Shown here piece by piece: positions 53,497-62,869 of a stretch of DNA of 64,000 bases. The notes beneath the pieces are model-generated. The model saw only the letters and a program-made list of their open reading frames with translations. It made no database searches and had not been told where the DNA came from. Made by a program: the position numbers and the translations under genes. The DNA is from an uncultured Alistipes sp. (GTDB lineage: Bacteria; Bacteroidota; Bacteroidia; Bacteroidales; Rikenellaceae), in NCBI GenBank assembly GCA_944320685.1, contig CALUIK010000001.1, positions 434,001-498,000 on the forward strand, in the 5' to 3' direction. The stretch's first letter is position 1, and each line of letters begins with the position of its first letter.

Positions 53497-55296
53497 TTAC
53501 TTCTTTTTGTTGGCATCCTCCATGGCGGCCTTAAGCTCGGCCAGACCGGCGATGTCGCCCAGCGTCGTCTTCTCGATCGAAGCGTTGATCTTCTTGACCG
53601 ACGACTTGGTAGCCTCGGCGGCAGCACGCTTCTCGGCCTTCTCGGCAGCGACTTCGGCACGCTTCGACTCCTCGAAGATGCGGGTGTGCGAGAGGGTGAT
53701 GCGCTTGGTGGCCTTCGAGAACTCGATAACCTTGAAATCGGCCGTATCGCCCAGCTTGAGCGTCGTGCCGTCCTCCTTGACAAGCTGGCGGGCCGGAGCG
53801 AAACCGTCGATGTTATCGCCCAACGACACCACGGCGCCCTTGGCGGTCATCTCGGTTATGGTACCAGTGTGGACAGTATCTACGGCATACTTGCTCTCGT
53901 ACTCGTTCCACGGATTCTCCTCGAGCTGCTTGTGTCCGAGGCTCAAGCGGCGGTTGTCCTTGTCGATCTCCAGAACCACTACGTCGATCTCCGCACCGAT
54001 CTGGGTGAACTCGCTCGGGTGCTTTACCTTCTTTGTCCAGCTCAGGTCAGAGATGTGGATCAGGCCGTCGATACCCTCCTCGATCTCGACGAATACGCCG
54101 AAGTTGGTGAAGTTACGCACCTTGGCCTTGCACTTCGTGCCTACGGGGTACTTGGTCTCGATACCCTCCCACGGATCGGGCGTGAGCTGCTTGATGCCCA
54201 GCGACATCTTGCGCTCCTCACGGTCGAGCGTAAGTATGACGGCCTCGACCTCGTCTCCTACCTTGAGGAACTCCTGCGCCGAACGCAGGTGCTGGCTCCA
54301 CGACATCTCCGATACGTGGATAAGGCCCTCGACACCCTGTGCGATCTCGACGAAGGCACCGTAGTCGGCCATGACGACAACCTTGCCCTTGACCTTGTCG
54401 CCAACCTTGAGGTTGGGATCCAAAGCCTCCCACGGATGCGGCGTGAGCTGCTTCAGACCGAGTGCTATACGTTTCTTCTGCTCGTCGAAGTCGATGATCA
54501 CGACCTTGAGCTTTTCGTCCATATGAACGATCTCCTCGGGGCGGTTTACACGACCCCATGACAGGTCGGTGATGTGGATCAGGCCGTCCACACCGCCCAA
54601 GTCGATGAATACGCCGTAGTTGGTGATGTTCTTGACTGTGCCTTCGAGAATCTGGCCCTTTTCGAGTTTCGACATGATGATCTGCTTCTGTGCCTCGAGT
54701 TCGGCCTCGATCAGAGCCTTGTGCGACACCACCACGTTGCGGTACTCCTGATTTATCTTCACGACCTTGAACTCCATGGTCTTGTCGACATAAATATCGT
54801 AGTCGCGGATGGGCTTCACGTCGATCTGCGAACCGGGCAGGAACGCCTCGATTCCGAAGACGTCGACGATCATGCCTCCCTTGGTGCGGCACTTTACGTA
54901 GCCCTTGATGATCTCGTCGTTGTTCAGAGCCTCGTTCACACGATCCCAGCTCTTGAGCTGACGGGCTTTCTTGTGCGAGAGAGCCAGCGCGCCGCTCTTG
55001 TCCTCGACCGACTCGACATAGACCTCAACCTTGTCGCCTACCTTCAGGTCGGGATTGTAGCGGAACTCCGATACGGGAATCAGGCCCTCGCTCTTGTAGC
55101 CGATGTTAACGGTAACTTCGCGCTTGTTGATCTCGGTTACGGTGCCCTCTACCACCTCGCCCACGGCGATGTTCGACAGGGTCTTGTCATAAGCCTCGGT
55201 GACCTCCTCCTTGTTCTGGCCGCCATAGAGATCCAGATCGTTCTCGAACGAGTTCCAGTCGAAGTTCTCGTTTGCTACATTCTTGTTTTCTTCCAT
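53497..55296 (-). CDS. rpsA: 30S ribosomal protein S1
   Basis: The 599-residue protein has six S1 (OB-fold) RNA-binding repeats, for example VGEVVEGTVTEINKREVTVNIG, KGQILEGTVKNITNYGVFIDLGGVDGLIH and VGTKCKAKVRNFTNFGVFVEIEEGIDGLIH, and a Lys/Ala-rich C-terminal tail. S1 brings mRNA to the 30S subunit, which matters in a phylum that rarely uses Shine-Dalgarno pairing. A TATATTTG promoter lies 81 bases upstream. Confidence 0.97.
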   Translation of the reverse strand: MEENKNVANENFDWNSFENDLDLYGGQNKEEVTEAYDKTLSNIAVGEVVEGTVTEINKREVTVNIGYKSEGLIPVSEFRYNPDLKVGDKVEVYVESVEDKSGALALSHKKARQLKSWDRVNEALNNDEIIKGYVKCRTKGGMIVDVFGIEAFLPGSQIDVKPIRDYDIYVDKTMEFKVVKINQEYRNVVVSHKALIEAELEAQKQIIMSKLEKGQILEGTVKNITNYGVFIDLGGVDGLIHITDLSWGRVNRPEEIVHMDEKLKVVIIDFDEQKKRIALGLKQLTPHPWEALDPNLKVGDKVKGKVVVMADYGAFVEIAQGVEGLIHVSEMSWSQHLRSAQEFLKVGDEVEAVILTLDREERKMSLGIKQLTPDPWEGIETKYPVGTKCKAKVRNFTNFGVFVEIEEGIDGLIHISDLSWTKKVKHPSEFTQIGAEIDVVVLEIDKDNRRLSLGHKQLEENPWNEYESKYAVDTVHTGTITEMTAKGAVVSLGDNIDGFAPARQLVKEDGTTLKLGDTADFKVIEFSKATKRITLSHTRIFEESKRAEVAAEKAEKRAAAEATKSSVKKINASIEKTTLGDIAGLAELKAAMEDANKKK

Positions 55297-55377
55297 AAGT
55301 GGAAATTTTTGCGATGCAATCGCTCGTTAAACGGTTAATATTTCAGTTCTTGCGTTGCGCACGCGCGCAACGGCCTG

Positions 55378-55385
55378 CAAATATA
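55378..55385 (-). promoter_or_regulatory. -7 box TATATTTG for rpsA
   Basis: On the minus strand this reads TATATTTG, 81 bases before the rpsA ATG. Confidence 0.6.
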
Positions 55386-55506
55386 GGTCAATTTCCTCAA
55401 ACCGCAATATTTCGGCACGCTTTTTTCTCCGGAAAATGCAAATACGCCCTCGGCGGAGGCTGCGGAACGGGCTTCGGCGACGCACGATTCGAAAACTGCA
55501 TTTTCA

Positions 55507-55538
55507 TTTGCCTATACCCATGCCTTTTCGTATATTTG
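55507..55538 (+). promoter_or_regulatory. Promoter TTTG-N20-TATATTTG for the oxidoreductase gene
   Basis: TTTG at 55507-55510 and TATATTTG at 55531-55538 are exactly 20 bases apart; the ATG is 32 bases downstream. Confidence 0.75.
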
Positions 55539-55570
55539 TCATGCGTATAAATAAACAATCTATCCATACG

Positions 55571-56974
55571 ATGAGAACCCATACCCTTCTGGCGCTGTGC
55601 GCCGCGGCCGCCCTCGGCGGATGCGGCTCGCAGCAACCCGCCGCGCAGCACTTCGACGGCAGCCGCGGCGAAGTAAAGCTCCTGACGCTCGACCCGGGCC
55701 ATTTCCACGCGGCACTCGTACAGATGTACATGTACGATCAAGTCGACCCGACGGTATACGTCTACGCCCCCGAGGGCGAAGATGTCGCCATGCACCTCGA
55801 CCGCATCAAAATCTACAACGAACGGGCCGACAACCCCACATCGTGGAACGAGCAGCTGTACACGGGCGACGACTTCCTGCAGAAAATGATCTCCGACAAA
55901 CGGGGCAACGTAGTAGTGCTCGCCGGCAATAACGGCAAGAAGACGGGATATGTAAAGGCCGCCGTCGATGCCGGCATCAACGTACTGTCGGACAAGCCGA
56001 TGGCTATCGACAGCAAGAATTTCCGCCTGCTGGAGAGCACCCTCGACGAAGCTGCCGCGAAAGGCGTGCTCGTATACGACATCATGACCGAGCGCTCGGA
56101 GATAAACAACGAGCTGCAGCGCGTCCTTGTGGCCATACCGTCGCTCTTCGGCGAGATGGAGAAGGGCACGCCCGACGACCCTGCCATCACCAAGGAGAGC
56201 GTGCACCACTTCTTCAAATATGTCTCGGGCCAGCCTCTCACGCGCCCCGAGTGGTACTTCGACGTCGAGCAGCAGGGCGAAGGCATCGTCGACGTGACGA
56301 CCCATCTGGTAGATCTTGTACAGTGCACCGTGATGCCCGAGCAGCCCATCGACTACGCCTCGCAGGTGGAGATCACATCGGCGCGCCGCTGGGCCACCGA
56401 CATACCGCTCGACAAGTACCGTCTGGTATCGGGCAAGGAGTCGTACCCCGACTTCCTCAAGAAGGATATAGTCGACGACACGCTCCGCGTATATTCCAAC
56501 GGCGAGATAAACTACCGTCTCAACGGGGTCAACGTTCGCGTGAGCGTCATCTGGAACTTCATGGCCGAGGTCGGCAACGAAGGCACGGGCGACACGCACT
56601 ACTCGGTAGTCAAAGGCTCGAAAGCCGACGTCATGATACGCCAAGGCGCCGAGCAGGGATACAAGCCCATGCTCTACGTGGCATGCAAGGGCGGCGATAC
56701 GGCAGCCTTCGAGAAAGAGCTGCGCGCGGCTCTGGCATCGATAGCCGACCGCTATCCGGGCCTCGGCATCGAGCCCAGCGGCGACAAGGAGTGGCGCATC
56801 GTGGTGCCCGACGCTCTGGTCAAGACGCACGAGATGCGTTTCAGCTCGGTGATGAAGGTATACCTGAAGTACCTCGTCGACGGCAAGATCCCCGATTGGG
56901 AAGTATCGCAGATGAAGTCGAAGTACTACACCACCACCGCCGCTCTCGAGGCCGCACGCAAGGCCGCCAAATAA
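55571..56974 (+). CDS. Exported Gfo/Idh/MocA-type oxidoreductase-like lipoprotein
   Basis: The 467-residue protein is a lipoprotein (lipobox LGGC, Cys18). After the anchor it shows a Gfo/Idh-like layout: a Rossmann-like N-domain (LLTLDPGHFHAALV, with no GxGxxG), a DKPMAID segment equivalent to the conserved EKP motif, and the C-terminal domain found in Bacteroidota (putative oxidoreductase C-terminal family). Loss of the dinucleotide glycine motif and export argue against a normal NAD-dependent enzyme; a bound cofactor or binding role is possible. Confidence 0.8.
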   Translation: MRTHTLLALCAAAALGGCGSQQPAAQHFDGSRGEVKLLTLDPGHFHAALVQMYMYDQVDPTVYVYAPEGEDVAMHLDRIKIYNERADNPTSWNEQLYTGDDFLQKMISDKRGNVVVLAGNNGKKTGYVKAAVDAGINVLSDKPMAIDSKNFRLLESTLDEAAAKGVLVYDIMTERSEINNELQRVLVAIPSLFGEMEKGTPDDPAITKESVHHFFKYVSGQPLTRPEWYFDVEQQGEGIVDVTTHLVDLVQCTVMPEQPIDYASQVEITSARRWATDIPLDKYRLVSGKESYPDFLKKDIVDDTLRVYSNGEINYRLNGVNVRVSVIWNFMAEVGNEGTGDTHYSVVKGSKADVMIRQGAEQGYKPMLYVACKGGDTAAFEKELRAALASIADRYPGLGIEPSGDKEWRIVVPDALVKTHEMRFSSVMKVYLKYLVDGKIPDWEVSQMKSKYYTTTAALEAARKAAK

Positions 56975-57134
56975 CAAGGAGACAGACGGCCCGACAAGGG
57001 TTTCTCCGGCAACCGGCGGGGCCCTTTATCGGGACATGTTTCCGCCCTGCGGCAAACATGCGCCGATATTGCCAAAAACCTTTTGCCGAATATCGGTATC
57101 CGAACCACAACATAACACTTATATACCTACGATT

Positions 57135-59084
57135 ATGAAATACATAATTCTACTTTTGTCCGTCGTGTTCTCATTGGAGCTCTGTGCCCAGAACAGTCCG
57201 GACAGGAAGATCGCCGTACTCGACTTCAAGGCAGGGCAGGAGGCATCCCAGAACGACGTGGACGGCATGTCGGCCATGTTCGGGGCCTATTTCGCGCCCC
57301 AAGGGTTCACCCTTGCCGACAGGAGCGATATTGACCGCGCGATGACCGAGCTGCAGATACCCAGAACGGGCATGACCGACGACCAGACGGTACGTATCGG
57401 ACAGGCCCTCGGTTTGGACAACATAGTCACGGGCACCATAACCTTCGCAGGCGGCAAATACAACGCCGACATATGCGTCATGGATGTCCGGAGCGGCCGC
57501 GCGGCCCTCACCGTAACCGCCGACTGGAACAGGGAGCAGCCCTACAGGGACGTAATGCAGAATATCGCCCGACAGCTCGCGGCCAACATACCCGCGGCGC
57601 AGAGCGCAGCCGCAACGCCGGCAGCGGCTGCGGCACCGGCCGCACAGCAGACGCAGCCACAGCAGCCGCAGCAAAATACGGAACCTGCACCGACCGCGCC
57701 GCAACAGGGCGGGACGCAGGAACAGGCGGGCAAGGTATATGTCCTCTACGGCTATATCAAGGTCTTCCCGAAAGACCTCGGGCGCATATCCAACATACCC
57801 GCATCCACCATCGAAAACATAAATAAACAAGGTTCATACGGCTACAACTCGTGGCGCCTTCCGACCAAAGAGGAGATCGAGCTGATCACCTCGACGATAG
57901 ATGGTATGGCCGCCCCCTCCGAGTACATGTACACGGGCAACAGTTCGGCCGACGACCACACCTCGGGATACGTACGGCTCGTGACCACCGAGCCCACCAA
58001 CGCCGCAACGGCCAACGAGATAGCCGTAACGAAATCGCGCCGTCCCATCGTGCTGTTCGAATACCTGAAGATATTCCCGAACGATCTGGGCATGTTCTCG
58101 GCCGTGCCGCAAACGATCATAGACAACATAAACCGTCTGTGCGTATACGGATACGACTCATGGCGCCTGCCCACACCCGAGGAGGACCAGATCATACGCT
58201 CGAACCCCGACATCGTAAAGGACTATATCGACGCCTACATGACAAGCGAATATCAGCAGCAGTCAAAGATAAGGCTCGTCACCAACGGCCAACCCGTCGC
58301 CGCCGCGAATGCCACGGAGGCTGCTGACGTGGCCGCAGGGACGGCTGCAGCTGCAGTTGCGACTCCGGCCGAAACGGAAGCTGCGCAGGGTCAGGCAGGC
58401 AACATACACCTCGACCTCACCCAGACGCCGGCACAGGCCGGAGGCTCCGGCAGCGGCGCACAGCAGACGCAGACGGCGTCTTCGGACATATCGATAAAGA
58501 TAAACACGGGAGCGGCGCAGCAGGACGGCGGTGCCGGCACCGCCGCGGCCGCGGGCAATGCGGGAGACGTACGCATCAACGTTACAGGAGCGCAGACAGA
58601 GGCCGCCGCTACGGCCGCAGGCCAACCGCAGGGGGCGGCAGCTACCGCCGCACCTGCCGCACCTGCCACGCCGGATGCCGCGGCGCTCAAACGCGGCGAC
58701 TACTACAACGTGAACGGCGTGGAGGGCATAGTGATAGTGGAGAAAAAGCCCGAAACGAACAATCGCGGGCTGATTCTGGCCCTGAAGGAGGAGACGGCCC
58801 GCCACGGCGACCTGAAAAAGCACATGACCAACGGCTGGCGCCAGCCCACGTGGAACGAGGCCGTCGTGGCCGTAGACCTCTTCTACAACTCGCAGGCCAA
58901 CACGCCGCCCGAAGTATCCTACATACCGATGAACCTGCAGAACGGCAGATACTGGATCTCGAACGACGGAGGCTACTCGTTCTTCATGATGACCATATCC
59001 ATGGCGGATGGAAAGATACTCATGGAGTCCGACAACAACGCCGAAGGGGCCACGGCATCCTTCCGCGCCGTATACGAGTTCTGA
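57135..59084 (+). CDS. Exported multi-domain protein: CsgG/LpoB-like head and three WRLPT-type modules
   Basis: The 649-residue protein has a signal peptide (1-18), then a domain (24-150) of the CsgG/LpoB kind (KIAVLDFKAG, DRSDIDRAMTEL, GLDNIVTGTI). An Ala/Gln/Pro linker (151-199) leads to two similar modules at 201-285 and 304-384, each with a YIKVFPKDLG-like start and a WRLPTxEE core. A second low-complexity linker (385-519) contains three short beta-like islands (NIHLDLTQ, DISIKINTG, DVRINVTGA). A third, divergent module at 521-649 has GWRQPTWNE. I know no family with this layout. It may bind or organise envelope components. Confidence 0.75.
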   Translation: MKYIILLLSVVFSLELCAQNSPDRKIAVLDFKAGQEASQNDVDGMSAMFGAYFAPQGFTLADRSDIDRAMTELQIPRTGMTDDQTVRIGQALGLDNIVTGTITFAGGKYNADICVMDVRSGRAALTVTADWNREQPYRDVMQNIARQLAANIPAAQSAAATPAAAAAPAAQQTQPQQPQQNTEPAPTAPQQGGTQEQAGKVYVLYGYIKVFPKDLGRISNIPASTIENINKQGSYGYNSWRLPTKEEIELITSTIDGMAAPSEYMYTGNSSADDHTSGYVRLVTTEPTNAATANEIAVTKSRRPIVLFEYLKIFPNDLGMFSAVPQTIIDNINRLCVYGYDSWRLPTPEEDQIIRSNPDIVKDYIDAYMTSEYQQQSKIRLVTNGQPVAAANATEAADVAAGTAAAAVATPAETEAAQGQAGNIHLDLTQTPAQAGGSGSGAQQTQTASSDISIKINTGAAQQDGGAGTAAAAGNAGDVRINVTGAQTEAAATAAGQPQGAAATAAPAAPATPDAAALKRGDYYNVNGVEGIVIVEKKPETNNRGLILALKEETARHGDLKKHMTNGWRQPTWNEAVVAVDLFYNSQANTPPEVSYIPMNLQNGRYWISNDGGYSFFMMTISMADGKILMESDNNAEGATASFRAVYEF

Positions 59085-59151
59085 CCGTGCCGCCGCACGG
59101 AGGACAACGCCTCTGAAGCGCGCCGAGACATAACACCAACACGATATGACA

Positions 59152-59190
59152 GCAATGGGGAGATCATGAAAATCTCCCCATTGCGTTTTA
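59152..59190. terminator. Terminator between the multi-domain protein gene and the sulfatase gene
   Basis: A 13-base perfect stem (GCAATGGGGAGAT / ATCTCCCCATTGC) with loop CATGAAA is followed by GTTTTA; it can serve both convergent genes. Confidence 0.8.
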
Positions 59191-59236
59191 TCCCCCCCCC
59201 GCCTGCGCGCGGCATCCGTACGGCCGCGGCCGCGCG

Positions 59237-60790
59237 TCATATCTCGTCGGGCCACGGGCAGGGCCTGCCGTCCGAGCGGAACGCGGGGCGCTGGGCGCCG
59301 CTGCGGCGCAGGAACAACCCCAGCTCCTTCGACAAACGCTTGACCACATCGGGACGCTCGGCCGCAAGGTCGTGCTTCTCGCCTATGTCGTTCGGTATGT
59401 CGTATAGCTCCTTATGGCCGTCCTCATAGAAGTATATCAGTTTCCAATTGTCGCGCCGCACCGCCGCCGTCGGCGCCACACCCGGGCCGCTGCCGCCGTC
59501 CCATTCGTTGGGGAAGTTCCAGTATAGGCACCGGCCGCGCGAGGGATCCCCCTCGCCCGTGAGCAGGGGCACGAAGCTCACGCCGTCGACCGTCTGCGGC
59601 ACCGACCAGCGCCCGACGCCCGCCATCTCAAGTATTGTCGGGAAGAAATCCTCTATCATCACATATTTGTCACAGCGGGTACCCGCTTCGGTGACCCCGG
59701 GCCACGACACGATCATCGGTTCACGTATGCCGCCCTCATAGGCCGACCCCTTGCCGCAGGTCAGAGGGTAGTTCTGCGTGTAGAGCGGTTCGTCACGCCA
59801 CCCCGTGCTGGAACAGAAACCGCCGTTGTCGCTCATGAAGATGACGACAGTATTGTCAGCCTCGCCGCTCTGTTCGAGCCAGTCCAAGATGTCGCCCAGA
59901 CTCTTGTCCATACCCTCTATCAGAGAGGCATACGCCGCCTCCTTGGCCGAGAGGCCCTTGCGCAGGTACTTCTCGTAATAGCGCATGTCGCGGTCGATGG
60001 GCACATGTATGGCGTAATGCGACATGTAGAGGTAGAACGGGCGGTCGTAGCGCACGGCCTTCTCCATGGCGGCGATGGCCTCGCGCGTAAGCGCCTCGGT
60101 AAGGAAAGTGCCCGACTGCCAATACTTCTCCAGCCCGGGTATGGCGAACAGCCCCAGCGGTCTGCCGTCGGCGCCGTAGCCGTAGTTGCGCTCGCTCAAG
60201 TAGGTGGCGGGGCCGCCCGCGGCATGTCCCGCGATGTTCACCTCGAAGCCGAAGTGGTGCGGGTTCTCCCCCGGGGTGTCGATTGCACCCCAGTGCGCCT
60301 TGCCGCAGTGTATGGTATGGTAGCCGCTCCGGCGCAGCAGGTCGACGAAACTCGTGGCAACATACGTCAGTTCGGAACCTTCCGACTGGGCGATGCCGTT
60401 GCAGTTCCATTCGGGAAACTCGAGCACGTCGCTCGGAGCGTCTGTGGTGACACCCTTGCGCAGCGTCCAGTTGGTCACACGGTGCCGCGCGGCGTTGCTG
60501 CCCGTCATGAGGCTGCACCGCGACGGCGAGCTCAGGCTGCACGCATAGGCCTCGGTGAACATCACGCCCTGCCGCGCCAGCCGCTCCATGTTGGGCGTCT
60601 CGTAACGGTCGTTATAGAACGTGCGCTCGCTCCAGAAGGGGAGCGAGGTATCCTGCCAACCCATGTCGTCGACCATAAACAGCACGATATTGGGCCTTTC
60701 GGCGGCGGCCGGATGCTGTGCCTGCGCCTGCTGCGCCGCGCCGCCCGCAAGCGGCAGGGCCAGCGGAAGAAGTAGTCTGTCGCAATTCAT
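59237..60790 (-). CDS. S1-family sulfatase, Ser-type, exported
   Basis: This 517-residue sulfatase has a signal peptide (ending AQAQ), the metal-binding VDDMGWQD, the active site S87-S-P-S-R-C (Ser converted to formylglycine), GKAHWGA and SDNGGFCSST with later YEGGIREPMIVSWPG. It differs from the sulfatase at 15931, so the two probably act on different sulfated sugars. The second ATG (MNCDRLLL) is chosen because it gives a compact signal peptide; an ATG eight codons upstream exists. No maturase gene is in the window. Confidence 0.91.
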   Translation of the reverse strand: MNCDRLLLPLALPLAGGAAQQAQAQHPAAAERPNIVLFMVDDMGWQDTSLPFWSERTFYNDRYETPNMERLARQGVMFTEAYACSLSSPSRCSLMTGSNAARHRVTNWTLRKGVTTDAPSDVLEFPEWNCNGIAQSEGSELTYVATSFVDLLRRSGYHTIHCGKAHWGAIDTPGENPHHFGFEVNIAGHAAGGPATYLSERNYGYGADGRPLGLFAIPGLEKYWQSGTFLTEALTREAIAAMEKAVRYDRPFYLYMSHYAIHVPIDRDMRYYEKYLRKGLSAKEAAYASLIEGMDKSLGDILDWLEQSGEADNTVVIFMSDNGGFCSSTGWRDEPLYTQNYPLTCGKGSAYEGGIREPMIVSWPGVTEAGTRCDKYVMIEDFFPTILEMAGVGRWSVPQTVDGVSFVPLLTGEGDPSRGRCLYWNFPNEWDGGSGPGVAPTAAVRRDNWKLIYFYEDGHKELYDIPNDIGEKHDLAAERPDVVKRLSKELGLFLRRSGAQRPAFRSDGRPCPWPDEI

Positions 60791-60944
60791 ATACGGTATC
60801 GTTTTCCGCCGCATGCGGGCGGGGCCGCCGACCCTCGGCGCACCGCAATAAAAATACGGTTTTTTTCCGAAAGAAACAACTCCCGCGGCAGCCGCCGAGG
60901 CTCTTTTTTTGCATCAGGCATTATGACATTTCAAGCCAAAACAG

Positions 60945-60952
60945 TATCTTTG
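60945..60952 (+). promoter_or_regulatory. -7 box TATCTTTG for the GT2-sigma factor unit
   Basis: The box is a full match 26 bases before the GT2 ATG. Confidence 0.6.
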
Positions 60953-60978
60953 TGTAATTATACCGTCTCATTTAAGGC

Positions 60979-62136
60979 ATGCACTACATCGACACCATAA
61001 TCGAACACTACGGATGGCAGGGTACGGCTTTGGCAGCGTCGATACTGATACTGTTCCTCGTACAGCTCTATTACCATATCGTACTTTACGGGCGCATCGT
61101 ACGTTTCCGCAACTCGCGGCGCAAGAAGGTTCTCGACGCCGAGCCGCCGGTCTCGGTCATAGTGCCCCTCTTCTCGGAAGACTACAACTATCTGGACGAG
61201 AACCTGCCGGCACTCTTCGCACAGGAGTATTCGACCTCGTACGAGGTGGTGGTGGTATACGTCGGAGCCGATGGCGACTTCTACGAGGAACTTTCGCGCC
61301 AGCGGCTCAACTACCCCAACCTCACCGTTACCAAGATCGAATACAACCCCCGCTTCCCCATATCGGTGAAGATGGCCATAAACGTCGGGATCAAGTCGGC
61401 CTCGTACAACCACCTTCTGCTGACAACGCCCTGCTCCGCGCCCGCCTCGACGCAATGGCTCGCCATGATGGGCAAGGCGTTCATGCGCGGAGAGATCGTG
61501 ATCGGATACTCGGGCATAGAGCCGGCAAAAGGGCTGGCCAACTACCTGATGCGCATGTCGCGCCTGCAATTGTCGGTATACTGGCTCTCGCAGGCCGTCA
61601 GCCGCAACACCTACCGCGGCATACGCAACAACATAGGCTTCACCAAGGACCTCTACTTCGGCAGCAAGGGCTTCACCCACCTCAACATGAACATCGGCGA
61701 GGACGATCTCTTCATCCAGAAGGTCGCACGGCGCAACAATGTCAGCGTGGTGCTCATAGCCAAGGGCACTACCGTCGAGCACCCGTGGGGCGGCCTGCGG
61801 TGGTGGTTCGGGCGCCTGCGCTACTACGGCTCGGCCTATGCGCTCTATCCGCGCGACGTGCGCACCGCCATAGAATGGGACCTCGGAAGCCAGACGCTCT
61901 TCCTGCTGGCTGTCGCCGCAGCCCTCGTATTCATGCCCGTGGAGTTCAAAGCGGCCGCCGCAATATTGCTTCTGCTGCGGTACGCCGCAGCGGTGTACCG
62001 CATAAAGTCGATAGCCAAACGCGTCGGAGAGAGAGGCGTCGCGCTGCGCTTCTTCCTCTTCGATCTCTTCAACCCGCTGATGCTGGCGGCAGTTCGACTG
62101 TCGCTCGTGCGTAAAGTACAGGGAGTATGGAGATAG
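60979..62136 (+). CDS. Membrane glycosyltransferase family 2 protein
   Basis: This 385-residue protein has an N-terminal membrane helix (about 17-37), a GT-A catalytic domain (VSVIVPLFSEDY, then an unusual TTPCSAPA where most have DxD) and C-terminal helices (about 295-370). IGEDDLFIQKV is the conserved ED acid motif. It probably transfers a sugar to lipid or polysaccharide at the inner membrane. The classical DxD is not evident, so metal use is uncertain. Its last ten bases overlap the sigma factor start. Confidence 0.85.
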   Translation: MHYIDTIIEHYGWQGTALAASILILFLVQLYYHIVLYGRIVRFRNSRRKKVLDAEPPVSVIVPLFSEDYNYLDENLPALFAQEYSTSYEVVVVYVGADGDFYEELSRQRLNYPNLTVTKIEYNPRFPISVKMAINVGIKSASYNHLLLTTPCSAPASTQWLAMMGKAFMRGEIVIGYSGIEPAKGLANYLMRMSRLQLSVYWLSQAVSRNTYRGIRNNIGFTKDLYFGSKGFTHLNMNIGEDDLFIQKVARRNNVSVVLIAKGTTVEHPWGGLRWWFGRLRYYGSAYALYPRDVRTAIEWDLGSQTLFLLAVAAALVFMPVEFKAAAAILLLLRYAAAVYRIKSIAKRVGERGVALRFFLFDLFNPLMLAAVRLSLVRKVQGVWR

Positions 62137-62690
62137 CCGACTACATCGTGGCCGATGACCGCAGGCTTGTGGAGCTCACGCTCGGTGGCGACCACACGGC
62201 CTTCGAATATCTCTTCAACCGCTACAGCGACGCAATTCGGCGCCTATTCCTGCAGCGCTCGACATCACCCGAGGATACGGACGACCTGCTTCAGGAGACT
62301 TTCATAAAGGTATACGCCAACCTGCACCGCTATTCGCCCGAATACACCTTCGGGCAGTGGGTCTACACCATAGCCAAGAACACCCACATAGACTTCGAAC
62401 GCAAGCGGCAGGAGGACATCTCCATCGACGGCAAGTTCTCGGCCCCCGCCTCGAACGCCCCCTCGCCCGAGGAGAGCCTCATCAACACCCAGCAGCGGTC
62501 GCAGATCGAACGTTACATCGAGCGGCTGCCGCAACAGTACCGGCGGCTCTTCGTGATGCGTTTCATCGACGGCTTCTCATACGAGGAGATCGCCGAGAAA
62601 CTGCACATGCCGATGGGCACGGTCAAGACCCGCATACACCGCGCCCGCGAACGCATGTGCCGCTTCATCGTCGAGGGAGAGAAACCGTAA
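62127..62690 (+). CDS. RNA polymerase sigma factor, ECF sigma-70 family
   Basis: This 187-residue protein has sigma region 2 (HTAFEYLFNRYSDAIRRLF, DTDDLLQETFIKVYANL, FGQWVYTIAKNTHIDFER) and region 4 (YIERLPQQYRRLFVMRFIDGFSYEEIAEKLHMPMGTVKTRIHRARERM). It redirects RNA polymerase to a small regulon. No anti-sigma gene follows. The start overlaps the GT2 gene, so the two proteins are made together; most Bacteroidota ECF genes lie next to an anti-sigma factor or SusC. Confidence 0.9.
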   Translation: MEIADYIVADDRRLVELTLGGDHTAFEYLFNRYSDAIRRLFLQRSTSPEDTDDLLQETFIKVYANLHRYSPEYTFGQWVYTIAKNTHIDFERKRQEDISIDGKFSAPASNAPSPEESLINTQQRSQIERYIERLPQQYRRLFVMRFIDGFSYEEIAEKLHMPMGTVKTRIHRARERMCRFIVEGEKP

Positions 62691-62834
62691 CCGACGGCTG
62701 CGTAGAGGCCCCGCCGCCGAAATATCCACAACATAGGAGATGCCGCCCCCGCAAGACGTTCCGTACGGGGCATATCCGTCCCGCCCAAGACATGACCGCC
62801 CGAACACCGACGCGAGATTCTCGCGGAAAACTCT

Positions 62835-62842
62835 TATCTTTG
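62835..62842 (+). promoter_or_regulatory. -7 box TATCTTTG for the LtaS-like gene, with palindrome upstream
   Basis: The box is a full match 27 bases before the ATG. A palindrome CGCGAG-ATT-CTCGCG (62811-62825) lies 9 bases upstream of the box, where an operator could sit. Confidence 0.55.
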
Positions 62843-62869
62843 CTCCCAACAAACCAACCGTAACGACAG

